A DNA stretch of 61,904 bases from Clostridium polynesiense. Lineage in GTDB: Bacteria; Bacillota; Clostridia; Clostridiales; Clostridiaceae. The notes under the pieces were generated by a model, which saw nothing but the letters and a program-made list of their open reading frames with translations, was not told the DNA's origin and did no database searches. Location: NCBI RefSeq assembly GCF_000820705.1, contig NZ_CCXI01000062.1:1-61904 (forward strand). Reading direction: 5' to 3'. The position numbers and the translations under genes were made by a program. Positions 17,889 to 28,824 of this stretch are shown here, one piece after another. How positions within the stretch are numbered: position 1 is the stretch's first letter; every line of letters begins with the position of its first letter.

Positions 17889-17902
17889 TGCGCTTTTTTA
17901 TT
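17877..17902 (+). terminator. Terminator overlapping the coaBC stop codon
   Basis: AGCGC pairs with GCGCT around a TAAT tetraloop that contains the coaBC stop; flanking A and T extend the stem and a T run follows. Confidence 0.75.
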
Positions 17903-17922
17903 TTATAAAGGGTGTGAACTGA

Positions 17923-20115
17923 ATGTTTGCAGGAATAGTTGTTAATAATGAATCTATTCTATTGGATAAAATATTCTATTATAAGGTTCCTAAAGAGCTT
18001 GAACTGGATATTCAAATAGGACAGATCATAAAAATTCCATTTGGTAAATCTAACAAGCTTATATTAGGGTTTGTATACAACTTAATGGATAGTCTTGAAT
18101 CCGATGTTAAAAATATAAAAGAAATTCATTCAATAAAAGAAAAGACTCAACTCTTTACATTAAATGATATAAGTTTAATTGAATATATAAAAATAAATTA
18201 TCTTTCAACTTACCTAGAGGCATTAAAATTATTTTTGCCTCCAGGTATAATCAGTGGTGCCAAAAGAAAAACAAAAACTGTTTTATATACTTCGGAGGAA
18301 TTAAAGGACAAATACATTAAATCTCCATATAAAGAGATATACGAAACAGTTAAAAACAATCAGGGGATATTTAATAAGAATGAGTTAATCGAAAAGCTGA
18401 GCATATCTGTAAGCCCAGTAAATACACTAATTAAACATGGGTATTTATCAACTTCCGATGAAATAGTAAACAGATATAATGTAAGAGAATATGAAAATTA
18501 CGAAAAGAAAGTATTAAACACTGAGCAGCAATCAGCTGTAAATACTGTTATTAACAGCAATTCGAGGATTTTTCTTATAAATGGTATAACCGGCAGCGGT
18601 AAAACTGAAGTATATATGAATTTAGTTGAACATTATATGAGTAAGAAAAAAAGTTCTATAGTTTTAGTTCCGGAAATATCTCTTACCCCTCAAATGGTTG
18701 AAAGATTTAAAGGACGATTTGGAAAAGATATAGCTATTTTTCATAGTAAGCTTTCTGATGGAGAGAGATATGATGAATGGTTTAGAGTTAAACAGGGTAA
18801 GGTTAAATTAGCAATAGGAGCCCGTTCAGCTATTTTTCTGCCTTTTTCGGATTTAGGGCTTATAGTTATAGATGAAGAACATGAAAATAGCTATAAGTCA
18901 GATAGCGATCCTAAATATCATGTAAGAGATGTTGCAAGGTATTTAAGCAAAGAAAAGGGATGTAAAGTAGTGTTAGGTTCAGCAACTCCTAGTATTGAAA
19001 CCTATTTTGAAACATTTAATAACAGCATAAACCTCATTAATTTGAAAAATAGAGTAGATGGTGCTAGTCTGCCTTTAATAACATTGATAGATATGAGAGA
19101 AGAACTTGCTAATAACAATAGATCTATGTTCAGCAGGCAGCTTGTTGAGGATATAAATTTGCGACTAAATAAAAAAGAGCAGATTATACTATTTTTAAAT
19201 AGGAGAGGATACTCAACTTTTGTATCCTGTAGAAAATGCGGTTATGTATTTAAATGCCCTAACTGTGATATTTCATTAACCTATCACAATAATGGAAATT
19301 TAGTTTGTCATTACTGTGGTCATAGAGAAAGATCAAGTAATATCTGCCCTCAGTGCAAAAGCAAATATGTGAAGTACTTTGGCATCGGAACCGAAAAGCT
19401 TGAAAATGAAATAAAGAAAGTTTTCCCTGATGCAAGAACCCTTCGAATGGATTTTGATACTACCAGAAAGAAGAATTCTTACGAAGATATATACAACACA
19501 TTCAAAAAAGGAGAAGCTGATATACTCTTAGGAACCCAGATGATAGCAAAAGGATTGGATTTTGCAAATGTAACATTAGTTGGAGTGATATCTGCTGACT
19601 TATCTTTAAATCTTCCGGATTATCGTTCAGCTGAAAAAACATTCCAGCTTATAACACAGGTTGCTGGCAGAGCAGGAAGAAGAAAGAAACCGGGCAAGGT
19701 AATAGTGCAAACCTACAGCCCCCACCATTACAGTCTGCAGTTTGCAAAAAGTTATGATTACGATTCTTTTTTTGACAGTGAAATTAAAATTAGAAAGGCT
19801 ATGAATAATCCTCCTTTTTCAAGAATTCTATCTATTAATTTAAGCTCTGAAAATGAAAATTTACTTATAAAGAAAATTAACGATATAGGTATAAATCTAA
19901 AAGAGGAATTTAAGGATGGTCAATATGAAATATTAGGGCCTTCACCATGCATTATTTCCAAAATAAAGAGTATGTATAGATGGCAGATTTTGATTAAAGG
20001 TATAATAGATAACCACAAAGCGGCTTTAATTAAAAATAGAGTATATGACTTGATAAAGGATGTATATAGTGATATAAGAATAAATATAGATATTAATCCA
20101 AACAGTTTATTATAA
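17923..20115 (+). CDS. priA: Primosomal protein N' (replication restart helicase PriA)
   Basis: A 3'-5' helicase that recognises stalled forks and reloads the replisome. After an N-terminal DNA-binding region come Walker [10 protein letters not shown] (about residue 220), the DEEH box ([11 protein letters not shown]) and a zinc module with eight Cys (CRKC, CPNC, CHYC, CPQC; about residues 435-483). Helicase motifs V and VI follow, with [11 protein letters not shown] and QVAGRAGR. The length of 730 residues is standard. It lies between coaBC and def, the common gene order. Confidence 0.97.
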   Translation: MFAGIVVNNESILLDKIFYYKVPKELELDIQIGQIIKIPFGKSNKLILGFVYNLMDSLESDVKNIKEIHSIKEKTQLFTLNDISLIEYIKINYLSTYLEALKLFLPPGIISGAKRKTKTVLYTSEELKDKYIKSPYKEIYETVKNNQGIFNKNELIEKLSISVSPVNTLIKHGYLSTSDEIVNRYNVREYENYEKKVLNTEQQSAVNTVINSNSRIFLINGITGSGKTEVYMNLVEHYMSKKKSSIVLVPEISLTPQMVERFKGRFGKDIAIFHSKLSDGERYDEWFRVKQGKVKLAIGARSAIFLPFSDLGLIVIDEEHENSYKSDSDPKYHVRDVARYLSKEKGCKVVLGSATPSIETYFETFNNSINLINLKNRVDGASLPLITLIDMREELANNNRSMFSRQLVEDINLRLNKKEQIILFLNRRGYSTFVSCRKCGYVFKCPNCDISLTYHNNGNLVCHYCGHRERSSNICPQCKSKYVKYFGIGTEKLENEIKKVFPDARTLRMDFDTTRKKNSYEDIYNTFKKGEADILLGTQMIAKGLDFANVTLVGVISADLSLNLPDYRSAEKTFQLITQVAGRAGRRKKPGKVIVQTYSPHHYSLQFAKSYDYDSFFDSEIKIRKAMNNPPFSRILSINLSSENENLLIKKINDIGINLKEEFKDGQYEILGPSPCIISKIKSMYRWQILIKGIIDNHKAALIKNRVYDLIKDVYSDIRINIDINPNSLL

Positions 20116-20134
20116 TTTAGGAGGAACATTTTTT

Positions 20135-20581
20135 ATGGCATTAAGAAATATTAGAGTAATTGGTGATGATGTTTTAAGAAAAAAAAGCAAAAATGTTGAT
20201 AAAATAAATGATAGAATACGCACTTTAATTAAGGACATGATTGATACCATGTATGAAGCTGATGGAGTTGGTTTAGCTGCCCCACAGGTAGGTATACTCA
20301 AAAAGATATTTGTAATTGATGTGGGTGAAGGACCTAAAGTGTTCATTAATCCTGAAATTTTAGAGACCAGCGGATCACAAATTGATGTGGAAGGCTGCTT
20401 AAGCATACCTAATCAACAGGGGGAAGTAGAAAGACCCTTTAAAGTAAAAGTTAAAGCATTAAATGAAAATGGAGAAGAGTTCGTACTGGAAGCTGAAGAA
20501 TTATTTGCAAGAGCAATCTGTCATGAGAATGATCATTTATATGGAATTTTATTTATAGACAAGACAAATAATAATAAATAA
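20135..20581 (+). CDS. def: Peptide deformylase
   Basis: Removes the formyl group from the initiator methionine of new proteins. All three metal-site motifs are seen: [17 protein letters not shown] (Cys ligand) and HENDHLYG (HExxH). The length of 148 residues is that of the short clostridial type. AGGAGG precedes the ATG. The next gene, fmt, does the opposite step, adding the formyl group; that gene is interrupted in this sequence, which matters for how much work def has to do. Confidence 0.97.
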   Translation: MALRNIRVIGDDVLRKKSKNVDKINDRIRTLIKDMIDTMYEADGVGLAAPQVGILKKIFVIDVGEGPKVFINPEILETSGSQIDVEGCLSIPNQQGEVERPFKVKVKALNENGEEFVLEAEELFARAICHENDHLYGILFIDKTNNNK

Positions 20582-20593
20582 GGGTGATGCACT

Positions 20594-21531
20594 ATGAATA
20601 TTATATTTATGGGAACTCCTGATTTTGCGGTCCCAGCTTTACAGGCACTAATTGAAAGCCATGAAGTTCAATGTGTTTTTACACAACCGGATAGACCTAA
20701 AGGCAGAGGGAATAAGCTGACTATGTCACCGGTAAAGGAGCTTGCATTAAAAAATAATTTGCCTGTGATACAGCCTGAAAAATTAAAAAACAACCTTAAA
20801 ATCGTAGATTTAATTAAAGAATATAATCCTGATTTTATAGTAGTTGTGGCTTTTGGTCAGATCTTACCTGAAGAAATTCTATCTATACCTAAGTTTGGTT
20901 GTGTAAACCTTCATGCATCTCTTCTTCCCAAATATAGAGGTGCAGCACCTTTGAATTGGTGTATAATAAAAGGTGAAAAAGTAACTGGAAACACTACAAT
21001 GCTTATGGATACAGGATTAGATACTGGAGACATGCTTCTCTCTGAGAAGATTGATTTAAATGATGATATCACAGCAGGGGAACTGCATGATCTATTGAGA
21101 GAAAGCGGCGCTTCCCTTTTAATTGAAACCTTAGAAGGATTAAGTAACGGAACAATTTCTCCGGTTAAACAGGATAATAATCTAAGTTGTTATGCGCCAA
21201 TGCTGGATAAAAAAATTGCAAAAATCCATTGGGGAGACACAGCTGAAGATATACACAATTTAATTCGTGGTCTTAATCCATGGCCAGTAGCATACACATA
21301 TTACAAAAATAAAACTATGAAAATACACCAAAGTGAAATTGTTAATACTGAAGTGACTTTTGAACCGGGAAAATTTTAAAAGTCTCTAAAAAGGGGATTG
21401 AAGTATCAACTGGAAAAGGAACATTGCTGATTAAAAAGTTACAATTTCCAAATTCTAAGCCCTTAAATGTTAGTGAGTACTTGAACGGAAATGACATTGA
21501 AATAAACATGATATTAGGAGAGGAGAATTAG
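20594..21531 (+). pseudogene. fmt: Methionyl-tRNA formyltransferase, frameshifted before the C-terminal domain end
   Basis: Formylates initiator Met-tRNA using 10-formyl-THF. The catalytic N-terminal domain is intact ([11 protein letters not shown], the [14 protein letters not shown] active-site loop, [18 protein letters not shown]). The open frame stops at 21379 after FEPGKF, but the next frame continues as [20 protein letters not shown], then QFPNSKPLNVSEYL and ILGEEN to TAG 21529-21531, the normal ending of the tRNA-binding C-terminal domain. One missing A in the run at 21370-21373 explains the break; repaired length is 312 residues. The truncated protein would lose about 50 residues of the tRNA-binding domain. 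Confidence 0.9.
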
Positions 21532-21533
21532 TT

Positions 21534-22220
21534 ATGTATGGTTATTTAGACGAAACGATGATTATATTAATTCCTGCACTTTTGATATCTTTGTGGGCTC
21601 AAACAAAAATATCCTCAACTTTTAACAAGTATTCAAGAGTTCATAGCACCAAAGGATATACTGCTGCAGAAGTGGCTAGAATGCTTCTCAATGAATCCGG
21701 TTTGCAAGATATAAGTATAGAACAGGTCAGTGGAAATTTAACTGACCACTATGATCCCCGCAATAGAGTTTTAAGACTTTCACAAAGTGTATTTCACAGT
21801 ACTTCCGTTGCATCTATTGGAGTTGCTGCACACGAAGTAGGTCATGCAATTCAGCATAAAGAGTCATACACTCCTTTAGTCCTTAGAAATACTATCGTTC
21901 CTTTAGCTAATATAGGATCTAATTTTTCATGGATGTTATTTTTTCTTGGAATAATATTGGGTTATCCATCTTTAACAACCTTCGGAATTCTACTTTTTTC
22001 CGGGGTAGTATTATTTCAGCTTATTACACTTCCCGTTGAATTCGACGCATCAAAGCGTGCTATAAGAATCTTAGCGGATAGAAGCATACTTGTAAATGAT
22101 GAGGTAATTTCTGCAAAAAAAGTCTTAAATGCAGCAGCAATGACATATGTAGCTGCGACTCTTATGGCTATTTCTCAGTTATTTAGATTGATAGCGTTAA
22201 GCAACAGAAATAGAGATTAG
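21534..22220 (+). CDS. Neutral zinc metallopeptidase, YugP-like membrane protein
   Basis: A predicted integral-membrane zinc peptidase. It starts with a membrane segment, then a soluble part with the zinc motif HEVGH (in AAHEVGHAIQHKE) and two or three further hydrophobic segments; the LPVEFDASKRA stretch supplies the downstream acidic ligand typical of the family. 228 residues, the usual size. The start ATG lies 2 nt after the restored fmt stop, with AGGAGAGGAG upstream. Substrate unknown; the def-fmt-peptidase-rsmB order is common in clostridia. Confidence 0.88.
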   Translation: MYGYLDETMIILIPALLISLWAQTKISSTFNKYSRVHSTKGYTAAEVARMLLNESGLQDISIEQVSGNLTDHYDPRNRVLRLSQSVFHSTSVASIGVAAHEVGHAIQHKESYTPLVLRNTIVPLANIGSNFSWMLFFLGIILGYPSLTTFGILLFSGVVLFQLITLPVEFDASKRAIRILADRSILVNDEVISAKKVLNAAAMTYVAATLMAISQLFRLIALSNRNRD

Positions 22221-22228
22221 GGGGTACC

Positions 22229-23554
22229 ATGGAAGCAAGAGAACTAGCAGTGCATATATTAGATGAAATTTTATATAATGGTGCTTACTCAAACATTATA
22301 TTAGGAAAAGAATTAAAAAATTCCGAGCTTAATTCTCAAGATAAAGCATTAGTAACAGAATTGGTTTATGGAACTATTAAATATAAGTATTCCATTGATA
22401 ATACCATGAGCCTTTACTTATCAAAGAATATAAGTTCTGTAGAAAAACATATTTTAAATATACTTAGAGTTTCTTTTTATCAATTAATATATTTAGATAA
22501 AATACCTGAATATGCTGTAGTAAATGAAGCGGTAAATTTATCAAAAAAAAGTTTTCCAGGTCTCCATAAACTGGTTAATGGTATTTTAAGAAACCACTTA
22601 AGAAAGCGGCTTAAGTATATACCAAAAAGTGATTTAGATTCACTTTGCTTTAATTACTCCTTTGAGCCCTGGATGGTTAAGCTGTTTTTAACACAATACG
22701 GAAGAGAGACAGCTGAATCTATCCTTAGCGGCTTAAATCAAAACCCAAACATAACAGTAAGGGTTAACACATTAAAAACAAATTTTCAGGATGCTTTTAA
22801 TAAGCTTGAAGATTTTGATTACGATGTAGAAAGTGGTGAGATTTCTCCTGATGCTATCAGAATAATCAAGGGAAGAAGCATAGAATCAAACCCCTTATTT
22901 ATAGATGGGTATATAACTGTGCAGGATGAAAGTGCAATGCTTGTTGCACCATTGATTAATCCTGACAGTAATGATTTAATCATGGATTTATGCTCAGCTC
23001 CTGGAGGAAAATCCACTCACATTTCAGAATTGATGGAAAACAAAGGTACATTATTGGCTTTCGATATACATGAAGGTAAGTTGAATCTTATTAAGGATAA
23101 TGCTGAAAGACTTGGTATTAGCAATATAAAGTTGGCAAAAATGGATGCCGCTAAACTGAAAAAAGAATTTATTAATACAGCTGATAAAATACTTATAGAC
23201 GTTCCTTGCTCCGGAATTGGTATTATAAGAAAAAAGCCGGAAATTAAGTGGAATAAGACCTTTCATCAATTCAAAAGCTTAGTGGAAACACAAAAAGCCA
23301 TTATTAATAATGCTATTTTATATTTAAAGGAAAATGGCACACTTCTTTATTCTACCTGTACGTTAAATAAAAGCGAAAATGAACATAATATAAAATGGCT
23401 GTTGAAAAAGTTTCCCAATATGAAGTTAGAACCTATTTTTATAGGAAAAGCTGATAACATAATCTACCATGAAGAAGGATACATTACAATACTTCCTAAT
23501 AAGTATATGGATGGATTCTTTATAGCTAAATTGATTAAAACTAGTGGGTGTTAA
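22229..23554 (+). CDS. rsmB: 16S rRNA (cytosine-967-C5)-methyltransferase RsmB
   Basis: SAM-dependent methylation of C967 in 16S rRNA. The N-terminal 130 residues form a NusB-like RNA-binding domain. The methyltransferase domain shows [10 protein letters not shown] (SAM site), DVPCSGIG and YSTCTL (the two catalytic Cys). 441 residues. It overlaps the rlmN start region, so the two rRNA methylase genes are coupled. Confidence 0.96.
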   Translation: MEARELAVHILDEILYNGAYSNIILGKELKNSELNSQDKALVTELVYGTIKYKYSIDNTMSLYLSKNISSVEKHILNILRVSFYQLIYLDKIPEYAVVNEAVNLSKKSFPGLHKLVNGILRNHLRKRLKYIPKSDLDSLCFNYSFEPWMVKLFLTQYGRETAESILSGLNQNPNITVRVNTLKTNFQDAFNKLEDFDYDVESGEISPDAIRIIKGRSIESNPLFIDGYITVQDESAMLVAPLINPDSNDLIMDLCSAPGGKSTHISELMENKGTLLAFDIHEGKLNLIKDNAERLGISNIKLAKMDAAKLKKEFINTADKILIDVPCSGIGIIRKKPEIKWNKTFHQFKSLVETQKAIINNAILYLKENGTLLYSTCTLNKSENEHNIKWLLKKFPNMKLEPIFIGKADNIIYHEEGYITILPNKYMDGFFIAKLIKTSGC

Positions 23555-23556
23555 TA

Positions 23557-24591
23557 ATGCAGAATATACTTGATTTATCTTTAAAAGAACTAAAAGAATG
23601 GATGATTTCCAATAACGAAAATGCTTTTAGAGCAAAGCAGGTTTTTGATTGGTTATATAAAGGGATCTGGGATTTTAAAGATATGAAAAATATAAATACA
23701 GGCACTATATATAAATTAAATGACTACTTTTATATTGGCATTCCAAAACTTATTGAAAAATATACTTCAAAAGACGGGACAATAAAACTGCTTGCGGCTT
23801 ATAAAGATGGCAACATAGTTGAATGTGTAGTGATGAAATATCAATATGGAAATTCTATATGCGTTTCTACTCAAGTTGGCTGTAGAATGGGATGTAAATT
23901 TTGTGCATCTACTATAGAAGGAAGAATTAGGGATTTAACCTCAGGTGAAATATTATCACAGATTCTACTTGCTGAAAGCGTGATAAGAGAACGTATTTCA
24001 AATGTTGTATTGATGGGAAGCGGAGAACCTATGGATAATTTCCATAACGTAATTAAATTTATTGATTTAGTTACTTCATCAGAAGGACTCAATATAGGTC
24101 AGAGACATATTACCTTATCTACCTGCGGAATAGTTCCAAAGATTTATGAGCTGGCGGATATGAAGTACCAAATAACTCTTGCAATCTCTCTTCATGCAGT
24201 GGATGATGTAAAGAGAAAAGAAATAATGCCTATTGCAAATAAATATACTATAAAAGATTTATTAGATGCATGTAATTATTATACCAAGATTACTAACAGG
24301 CGTATTACCTTTGAATATGCTTTAGTAAAAGACGTTAATGATTCGGCAGAAGAAGCTGAAAAACTTTCTAGCTTACTAAAAAATATTCTCTGTCATGTGA
24401 ATTTAATACCTATAAATGAAATAAAAGAAAAAGTATTTAAGAAATCAAGCTTAAAATCAGTAGATAAATTTTTAACCATCTTGAAAAACAATGGTATTGA
24501 AGCTACCATTAGACGAGAGATGGGTTCAGATATCAATGCTGCTTGCGGTCAGCTAAGGAGAAGTTACATTGAATCTCAAAGGTATGAATAG
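23557..24591 (+). CDS. rlmN: 23S rRNA (adenine-2503-C2)-methyltransferase RlmN (radical SAM)
   Basis: A radical SAM enzyme that methylates A2503 in 23S rRNA and A37 in some tRNAs. The cluster motif CRMGCKFC, the GMGEP-equivalent MGSGEPMDN and the second catalytic Cys in [10 protein letters not shown] are present. ATG 23557 is chosen over GTG 23548 because GTGGGTG lies at the proper distance and the product then starts MQNILDL as in relatives. 344 residues. Confidence 0.96.
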   Translation: MQNILDLSLKELKEWMISNNENAFRAKQVFDWLYKGIWDFKDMKNINTGTIYKLNDYFYIGIPKLIEKYTSKDGTIKLLAAYKDGNIVECVVMKYQYGNSICVSTQVGCRMGCKFCASTIEGRIRDLTSGEILSQILLAESVIRERISNVVLMGSGEPMDNFHNVIKFIDLVTSSEGLNIGQRHITLSTCGIVPKIYELADMKYQITLAISLHAVDDVKRKEIMPIANKYTIKDLLDACNYYTKITNRRITFEYALVKDVNDSAEEAEKLSSLLKNILCHVNLIPINEIKEKVFKKSSLKSVDKFLTILKNNGIEATIRREMGSDINAACGQLRRSYIESQRYE

Positions 24592-24602
24592 GGGTGTTTT
24601 AA

Positions 24603-25322
24603 GTGGTGGGATTATTAACTGATATCGGTAATGTAAGAAGTTTGAATGAAGACTATATTGATTATGAGATAAATGATAAGTATAAATTATTTGTTATTGC
24701 AGATGGTATGGGTGGACATAATGCTGGTGAAATAGCAAGTAAAATGGCTGTAGAAACTATTTTGAAATTCATTAAGGATAATATTGACAAATATAACATA
24801 GAGGAAATTTTAGTAAAATCATTTAAAGAAGCAAATAAAGAAGTTCATGAATATTCCTGTAAGATTGAGGATTGTAATGGAATGGGAACCACTGTTACAG
24901 CATGCTTTATATCTAAGGATATACTTCATATAGCAAATGTTGGAGACAGCGGCTGCTACTTAGTTGATAGTACAGGTATTACCAAAATAACCAGAGATCA
25001 TTCTTTAGTTCAGGAACTGCTGGACGAAGGCTCCATTACTGAAGAACAGGCTTTACACCATCCTAACAAAAACTATATTACTAGATCTGTAGGAATATAT
25101 AAAGAATTAGAAGTAGATTTATATGATTTGAGTAAAAGAGAATATGAATATATAATTTTATGTACAGATGGACTTTCCAACGAAGTAGATAAAGAGGAGA
25201 TATACCATATAGTCAAGTCTTCCAGCAATGTTAAGGAAAGCTGTGAAAAACTTATTGACTTAGCTAAACAACGTGGCGGAAGAGATAATATATCTGTAGT
25301 GATAGTCGGAGGAGAGGATTAA
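24603..25322 (+). CDS. prpC: PP2C-type Ser/Thr protein phosphatase (PrpC/Stp1)
   Basis: Metal-dependent phosphatase that reverses phosphorylation by the adjacent kinase PrkC. The motif order is complete: DIGNVRSLNEDY, ADGMGGHNAGE, GMGTTV, NVGDSGCYL, RDHS, CTDGLSNEV and GGRDNISVV, giving all metal-binding Asp residues. The start is GTG 24603 behind GGGTG. It ends 2 nt before prkC. The phosphatase-kinase pair controls cell wall growth, germination and translation factors in relatives. Confidence 0.96.
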   Translation: MVGLLTDIGNVRSLNEDYIDYEINDKYKLFVIADGMGGHNAGEIASKMAVETILKFIKDNIDKYNIEEILVKSFKEANKEVHEYSCKIEDCNGMGTTVTACFISKDILHIANVGDSGCYLVDSTGITKITRDHSLVQELLDEGSITEEQALHHPNKNYITRSVGIYKELEVDLYDLSKREYEYIILCTDGLSNEVDKEEIYHIVKSSSNVKESCEKLIDLAKQRGGRDNISVVIVGGED

Positions 25323-25324
25323 TT

Positions 25325-27217
25325 ATGATAGGGAAAATACTCGGTGATAGATATGAACTAATTGAAAAGATAGGGGAAGGCGGAATGGCAGAAGTTTATA
25401 AAGCCAAATGCCTTAAGCTTAATAGATTCAATGCTGTTAAAATATTAAAAAAAGAATTCTCCTCTAATGACGAAATCGTTGATAAATTTAAAAAAGAAGC
25501 TACTGCAATTGCTAACTTGAGCCATAATAATATTATTGGAGTGTATGATGTAGGTACTCAGGATGATATTCACTATATCATTATGGAGTATGTAAAAGGC
25601 AAGACATTAAAACAGATTATAAAAGAACAGGGTAAGATACAGAGCAAGCCTGCTGTGGAAATTGCAATTCAAATTGCAAAAGCTCTTGAATGTGCCCATA
25701 AAAGCAATATAATACACAGAGATGTAAAGCCTCAGAATATTCTTATTACTGAGGAGGGAATCGTTAAGGTTTCTGACTTCGGAATAGCTAAATCAGTATC
25801 TTCAAGTACAGTTGCACATACAACTGCAGTTTTAGGTTCAGCACATTACTTTTCACCTGAGCAGGCGAAGGGGTCTTATGTAGACGAAAGAACAGATATA
25901 TACTCCTTAGGTGTAGTGATTTATGAAATGGTTACAGGAAAGATTCCCTTTGATGCAGATAACGCAGTTTCAATAGCATTAAAACATATTCAGGAGGAGG
26001 TAGTACCACCAAATAAATATACTCCTGAAATTCCCGATGTCTTAAATGATTTAATCTTAAAAGCTATGGAAAAAGAACCTATAAAGAGATATCAAAGCGT
26101 CAGAGACCTATTAAATGATTTAGTGAAAATAAAAAATGATGTGAACTTTAGTGTGGTTAATAACAGCTTTGATGATGATCATACAAGGATTATGGCACCT
26201 GTAAATCCTCAGAATTCTAAGAAAGCTAAAGAAAAAGACGAAGATGATGAAGATGATGAAGAAGAAAAATCACCAAAAAAGAAAAGAAAAACAATTATAT
26301 TATTAACGCTTCTAGCTCTATTAATGGTTTCTTTAGGTGTTTTAGCTGCATCGTTAACTTTAAGGGGTGCTAAACCTAAACCTCCTGAAAATATTAAGGT
26401 TCCGCAAATAATAGGTATGAATAAAGATGACGCTGAAGGGAAACTTAAAGATCTAGGATTAAATATGACCATAATGGATACTATTAAAAGTGATGAACCA
26501 GAAGGTACAGTAATTTCTGCTAACCCTGATGTTAATACTGAAGTGAAGAGAAATTCCACGGTTACAGTCGTAATTAGCGGAGGAGCGCCTATGATCAAGG
26601 CGCCTGAACTGGAAAAGTTAGATATCAATGCAGCTAAACAGATATTAAAAGTTGCTAATTTAGAGCTTGGAGAAGTTACTTATGAATATAGCGATGATAT
26701 TGCTAAAGATGTGGTTATAAGACAATCACCTTCTGCTGGTAAAGAAGTAAAAAAAGACAGTAAAATAGATTTAGTCGTTAGCAAAGGCAAAGAAGTGGTT
26801 TTTGTTACAGTGCCGTCTCTTATAAAGCTAACTCAATCTCAGGCTAAGGATCTACTGGAATCCTATAATCTTAAATTAGGCAATGTAAGTACAAAAGCTA
26901 CTGATAATAAGGAAGAAGACGGAAAAATAATATATCAGGATAAAAAGGTTAATGATAAAGTGGAGAAAGGTACTTCTGTAGATGTATCTATCGGCAAATA
27001 TACTCCAAAAACAGTAAATGTTGGAGCATATATATCTAAAAATCAAAAATTTGAAGAAGCCGAGGCTAATCTTAACAAGTTAGTTAAAGAGTATAATCTA
27101 AAAGTATCCTATAAAGGACTTAAAAATGAAAAACCATCAAAAAAAGACGTCATAGTGAATTTCACAGAAACCGTTGAAGAAAACGGAGAATTAATAATAG
27201 AGTTTAAAGAACAATAA
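25325..27217 (+). CDS. prkC: Membrane Ser/Thr protein kinase with PASTA domains (PrkC/Stk1)
   Basis: An N-terminal Hanks-type kinase domain (GEGGMAEVYKAK, AVKIL, HRDVKPQNIL, DFGIAK) is followed by a strongly acidic linker (about residues 300-312, DEDDEDDEEE) and a Lys/Arg patch. A single membrane segment (about 323-345) then leads to about four extracellular PASTA-like repeats that bind muropeptides. 630 residues. In Bacillus PrkC triggers germination in response to peptidoglycan fragments and phosphorylates EF-Tu, EF-G and RsgA; rsgA is the next gene here. A good terminator follows. Confidence 0.96.
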   Translation: MIGKILGDRYELIEKIGEGGMAEVYKAKCLKLNRFNAVKILKKEFSSNDEIVDKFKKEATAIANLSHNNIIGVYDVGTQDDIHYIIMEYVKGKTLKQIIKEQGKIQSKPAVEIAIQIAKALECAHKSNIIHRDVKPQNILITEEGIVKVSDFGIAKSVSSSTVAHTTAVLGSAHYFSPEQAKGSYVDERTDIYSLGVVIYEMVTGKIPFDADNAVSIALKHIQEEVVPPNKYTPEIPDVLNDLILKAMEKEPIKRYQSVRDLLNDLVKIKNDVNFSVVNNSFDDDHTRIMAPVNPQNSKKAKEKDEDDEDDEEEKSPKKKRKTIILLTLLALLMVSLGVLAASLTLRGAKPKPPENIKVPQIIGMNKDDAEGKLKDLGLNMTIMDTIKSDEPEGTVISANPDVNTEVKRNSTVTVVISGGAPMIKAPELEKLDINAAKQILKVANLELGEVTYEYSDDIAKDVVIRQSPSAGKEVKKDSKIDLVVSKGKEVVFVTVPSLIKLTQSQAKDLLESYNLKLGNVSTKATDNKEEDGKIIYQDKKVNDKVEKGTSVDVSIGKYTPKTVNVGAYISKNQKFEEAEANLNKLVKEYNLKVSYKGLKNEKPSKKDVIVNFTETVEENGELIIEFKEQ

Positions 27218-27251
27218 TATAAAAGTATCGGTTCAGCCGATACTTTTATAT
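27218..27251 (+). terminator. Rho-independent terminator after prkC
   Basis: TATAAAAGTATCGG pairs with CCGATACTTTTATA around TTCAG; nearly symmetrical, with a short T run. Separates prpC-prkC from rsgA. Confidence 0.82.
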
Positions 27252-27255
27252 TGCA

Positions 27256-27283
27256 TTGAAACACAAAAAAAGTATACTATAAA
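27256..27283 (+). promoter_or_regulatory. Putative SigA promoter of rsgA-rpe-thiN
   Basis: TTGAAA (27256-27261), a 16-bp spacer and TATAAA (27278-27283), ahead of the GGAGGT site of rsgA. Confidence 0.5.
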
Positions 27284-27309
27284 GTATATACTTATTTAAT
27301 GGAGGTACT

Positions 27310-28179
27310 ATGCAGGGAATAATTATAAAAGGTATAGGCGGATTTTATTATATTAAAACTGAAAACGAAGTTGTGGAATGTAAAGCTAGAGGTAAATTCA
27401 GGTATTTGGAAACTCCCCCTATGGTGGGGGATAAGGTTGAAATATCAATAGCGAAGGGAAAAGGGGTTATTGAAAAGATTTTACCCAGAACCTCAGAACT
27501 GTTTAGGCCTCAAGTAGCAAATGTAACACAAGCTTTTGTTGTTTTTGCTTTAAAAAATCCCGACTTAAACTTTGAGCTATTAAATAAATTCCTCATTCAA
27601 TGTGAACATAAGAATATCACTCCAGTTATATGCTTTAATAAAATTGATCTAGTAGATGAATTTGAAAAAGAAAAGATTCACGAAACCTTTAAGGGAACCG
27701 GTTATAAAATAGAATATCTTAACGCAAAGAGCGGTATAGGAGTCAACAGACTGGTTAGCAGGCTAACTGATAATATTACTGTCTTGTGCGGACCTTCTGG
27801 TGCTGGCAAATCAACACTCTTAAATAAACTTTTAGGGAAAAATCATATGGAAACAGGAAGTATTAGTGAAAAGATCGGCAGAGGGAAACATACTACGAGG
27901 CATAGTGAACTCATCGAAGTACATTCCGGTTTAGTAGTGGATACCCCTGGATTTTCAACCTTAGAATTAAACTATATACAAAAAGACGAACTTAAAAATT
28001 ATTTTCCTGAATTTAATGATTTTGATACCCACTGCAAATTTAGAGGATGTATTCATTACAAAGAACCGGGTTGCAAGGTTAGAGAAGCTGTAGATAATGG
28101 TAAAATAACTAAACAAAGATATGATTTTTATATAAAATATTTACAAGAAATAAGTGAAAGGAGGAATAATAGATGGTAA
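27310..28179 (+). CDS. rsgA: Ribosome small subunit-dependent GTPase RsgA
   Basis: Late maturation factor of the 30S subunit, a circularly permuted GTPase. An N-terminal OB fold is followed by the G4 motif FNKIDL before G1 GPSGAGKSTLLN and G3 DTPGF. A C-terminal zinc module has the usual Cys-Cys-His-Cys pattern (CKFRGCIHYKEPGC). 289 residues. It overlaps rpe by 7 nt. Confidence 0.97.
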   Translation: MQGIIIKGIGGFYYIKTENEVVECKARGKFRYLETPPMVGDKVEISIAKGKGVIEKILPRTSELFRPQVANVTQAFVVFALKNPDLNFELLNKFLIQCEHKNITPVICFNKIDLVDEFEKEKIHETFKGTGYKIEYLNAKSGIGVNRLVSRLTDNITVLCGPSGAGKSTLLNKLLGKNHMETGSISEKIGRGKHTTRHSELIEVHSGLVVDTPGFSTLELNYIQKDELKNYFPEFNDFDTHCKFRGCIHYKEPGCKVREAVDNGKITKQRYDFYIKYLQEISERRNNRW

Positions 28180-28823
28180 AAATAGCACCTTCTATTCTTT
28201 CAGCAGATTTTTCTCAGCTTGGCGCTGATATCAAAAGATTAGAGCAAGGAGGAGCAGATTTGCTCCATATCGATGTAATGGATGGGCATTTTGTTCCTAA
28301 TATCTCCTTCGGAATTCCTGTTATAAAGTCAATTAGAGATATGACTAAACTTACTTTTGATGTACACTTAATGATTACCGAGCCTTCAAGGTATATTGAA
28401 GATTTTGTAAAAGCAGGGGCAGATTTAATTACTATACATTATGAGGCAGAAAAACATCTTGACAGAGCAGTAAATTATATTAAAAGCTTTGGTATTAAAG
28501 CAGGAGTTGCGCTTAATCCTGCTACACCTGTGTCATCTTTAAGATACATACTACCTAATTTAGACTTAGTATTAATTATGTCTGTAAACCCTGGATTTGG
28601 AGGTCAAAAGTATATTGAATATACTACTTCAAAAATCATAGAGCTCAAAGAGCTTATTAAAGAAACTCATAGCAGTGCCTTAATTGAAGTGGACGGCGGA
28701 GTAGATGAAACAAATATCAAATCTATAAAGGAAGCTGGTGCAGAAATTCTCGTTGCCGGTTCATCTGTATTTAGAAATAACGAAATGGAAAAAAATATTG
28801 CTGTATTAAAAGGAAATGCCTAA
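28173..28823 (+). CDS. rpe: Ribulose-phosphate 3-epimerase
   Basis: Interconverts ribulose-5-P and xylulose-5-P in the pentose phosphate pathway. TIM-barrel motifs are complete: IDVMDGHFVPN with the catalytic Asp, VHLMI, MSVNPGFGGQ and EVDGGV with the second catalytic Asp. 216 residues. An AAAGGAGG site lies inside the end of rsgA. Same order as in Bacillus (prkC-rsgA-rpe-thiN-spoVM). Confidence 0.97.
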   Translation: MVKIAPSILSADFSQLGADIKRLEQGGADLLHIDVMDGHFVPNISFGIPVIKSIRDMTKLTFDVHLMITEPSRYIEDFVKAGADLITIHYEAEKHLDRAVNYIKSFGIKAGVALNPATPVSSLRYILPNLDLVLIMSVNPGFGGQKYIEYTTSKIIELKELIKETHSSALIEVDGGVDETNIKSIKEAGAEILVAGSSVFRNNEMEKNIAVLKGNA

Positions 28824-28824
28824 A

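Noticed and set aside
1759-21373. Programmed or transcriptional slippage at the A runs in spoIIGA, nrdR and fmt
   Set aside because: The runs are only four to six A, shorter than those known to cause efficient polymerase slippage, and there is no shared stimulatory structure.
26209-26628. Leftward 139-codon frame opposite prkC
   Set aside because: A Ser-rich translation of the antisense of the acidic linker; no ribosome binding site, and fully inside a convincing gene.
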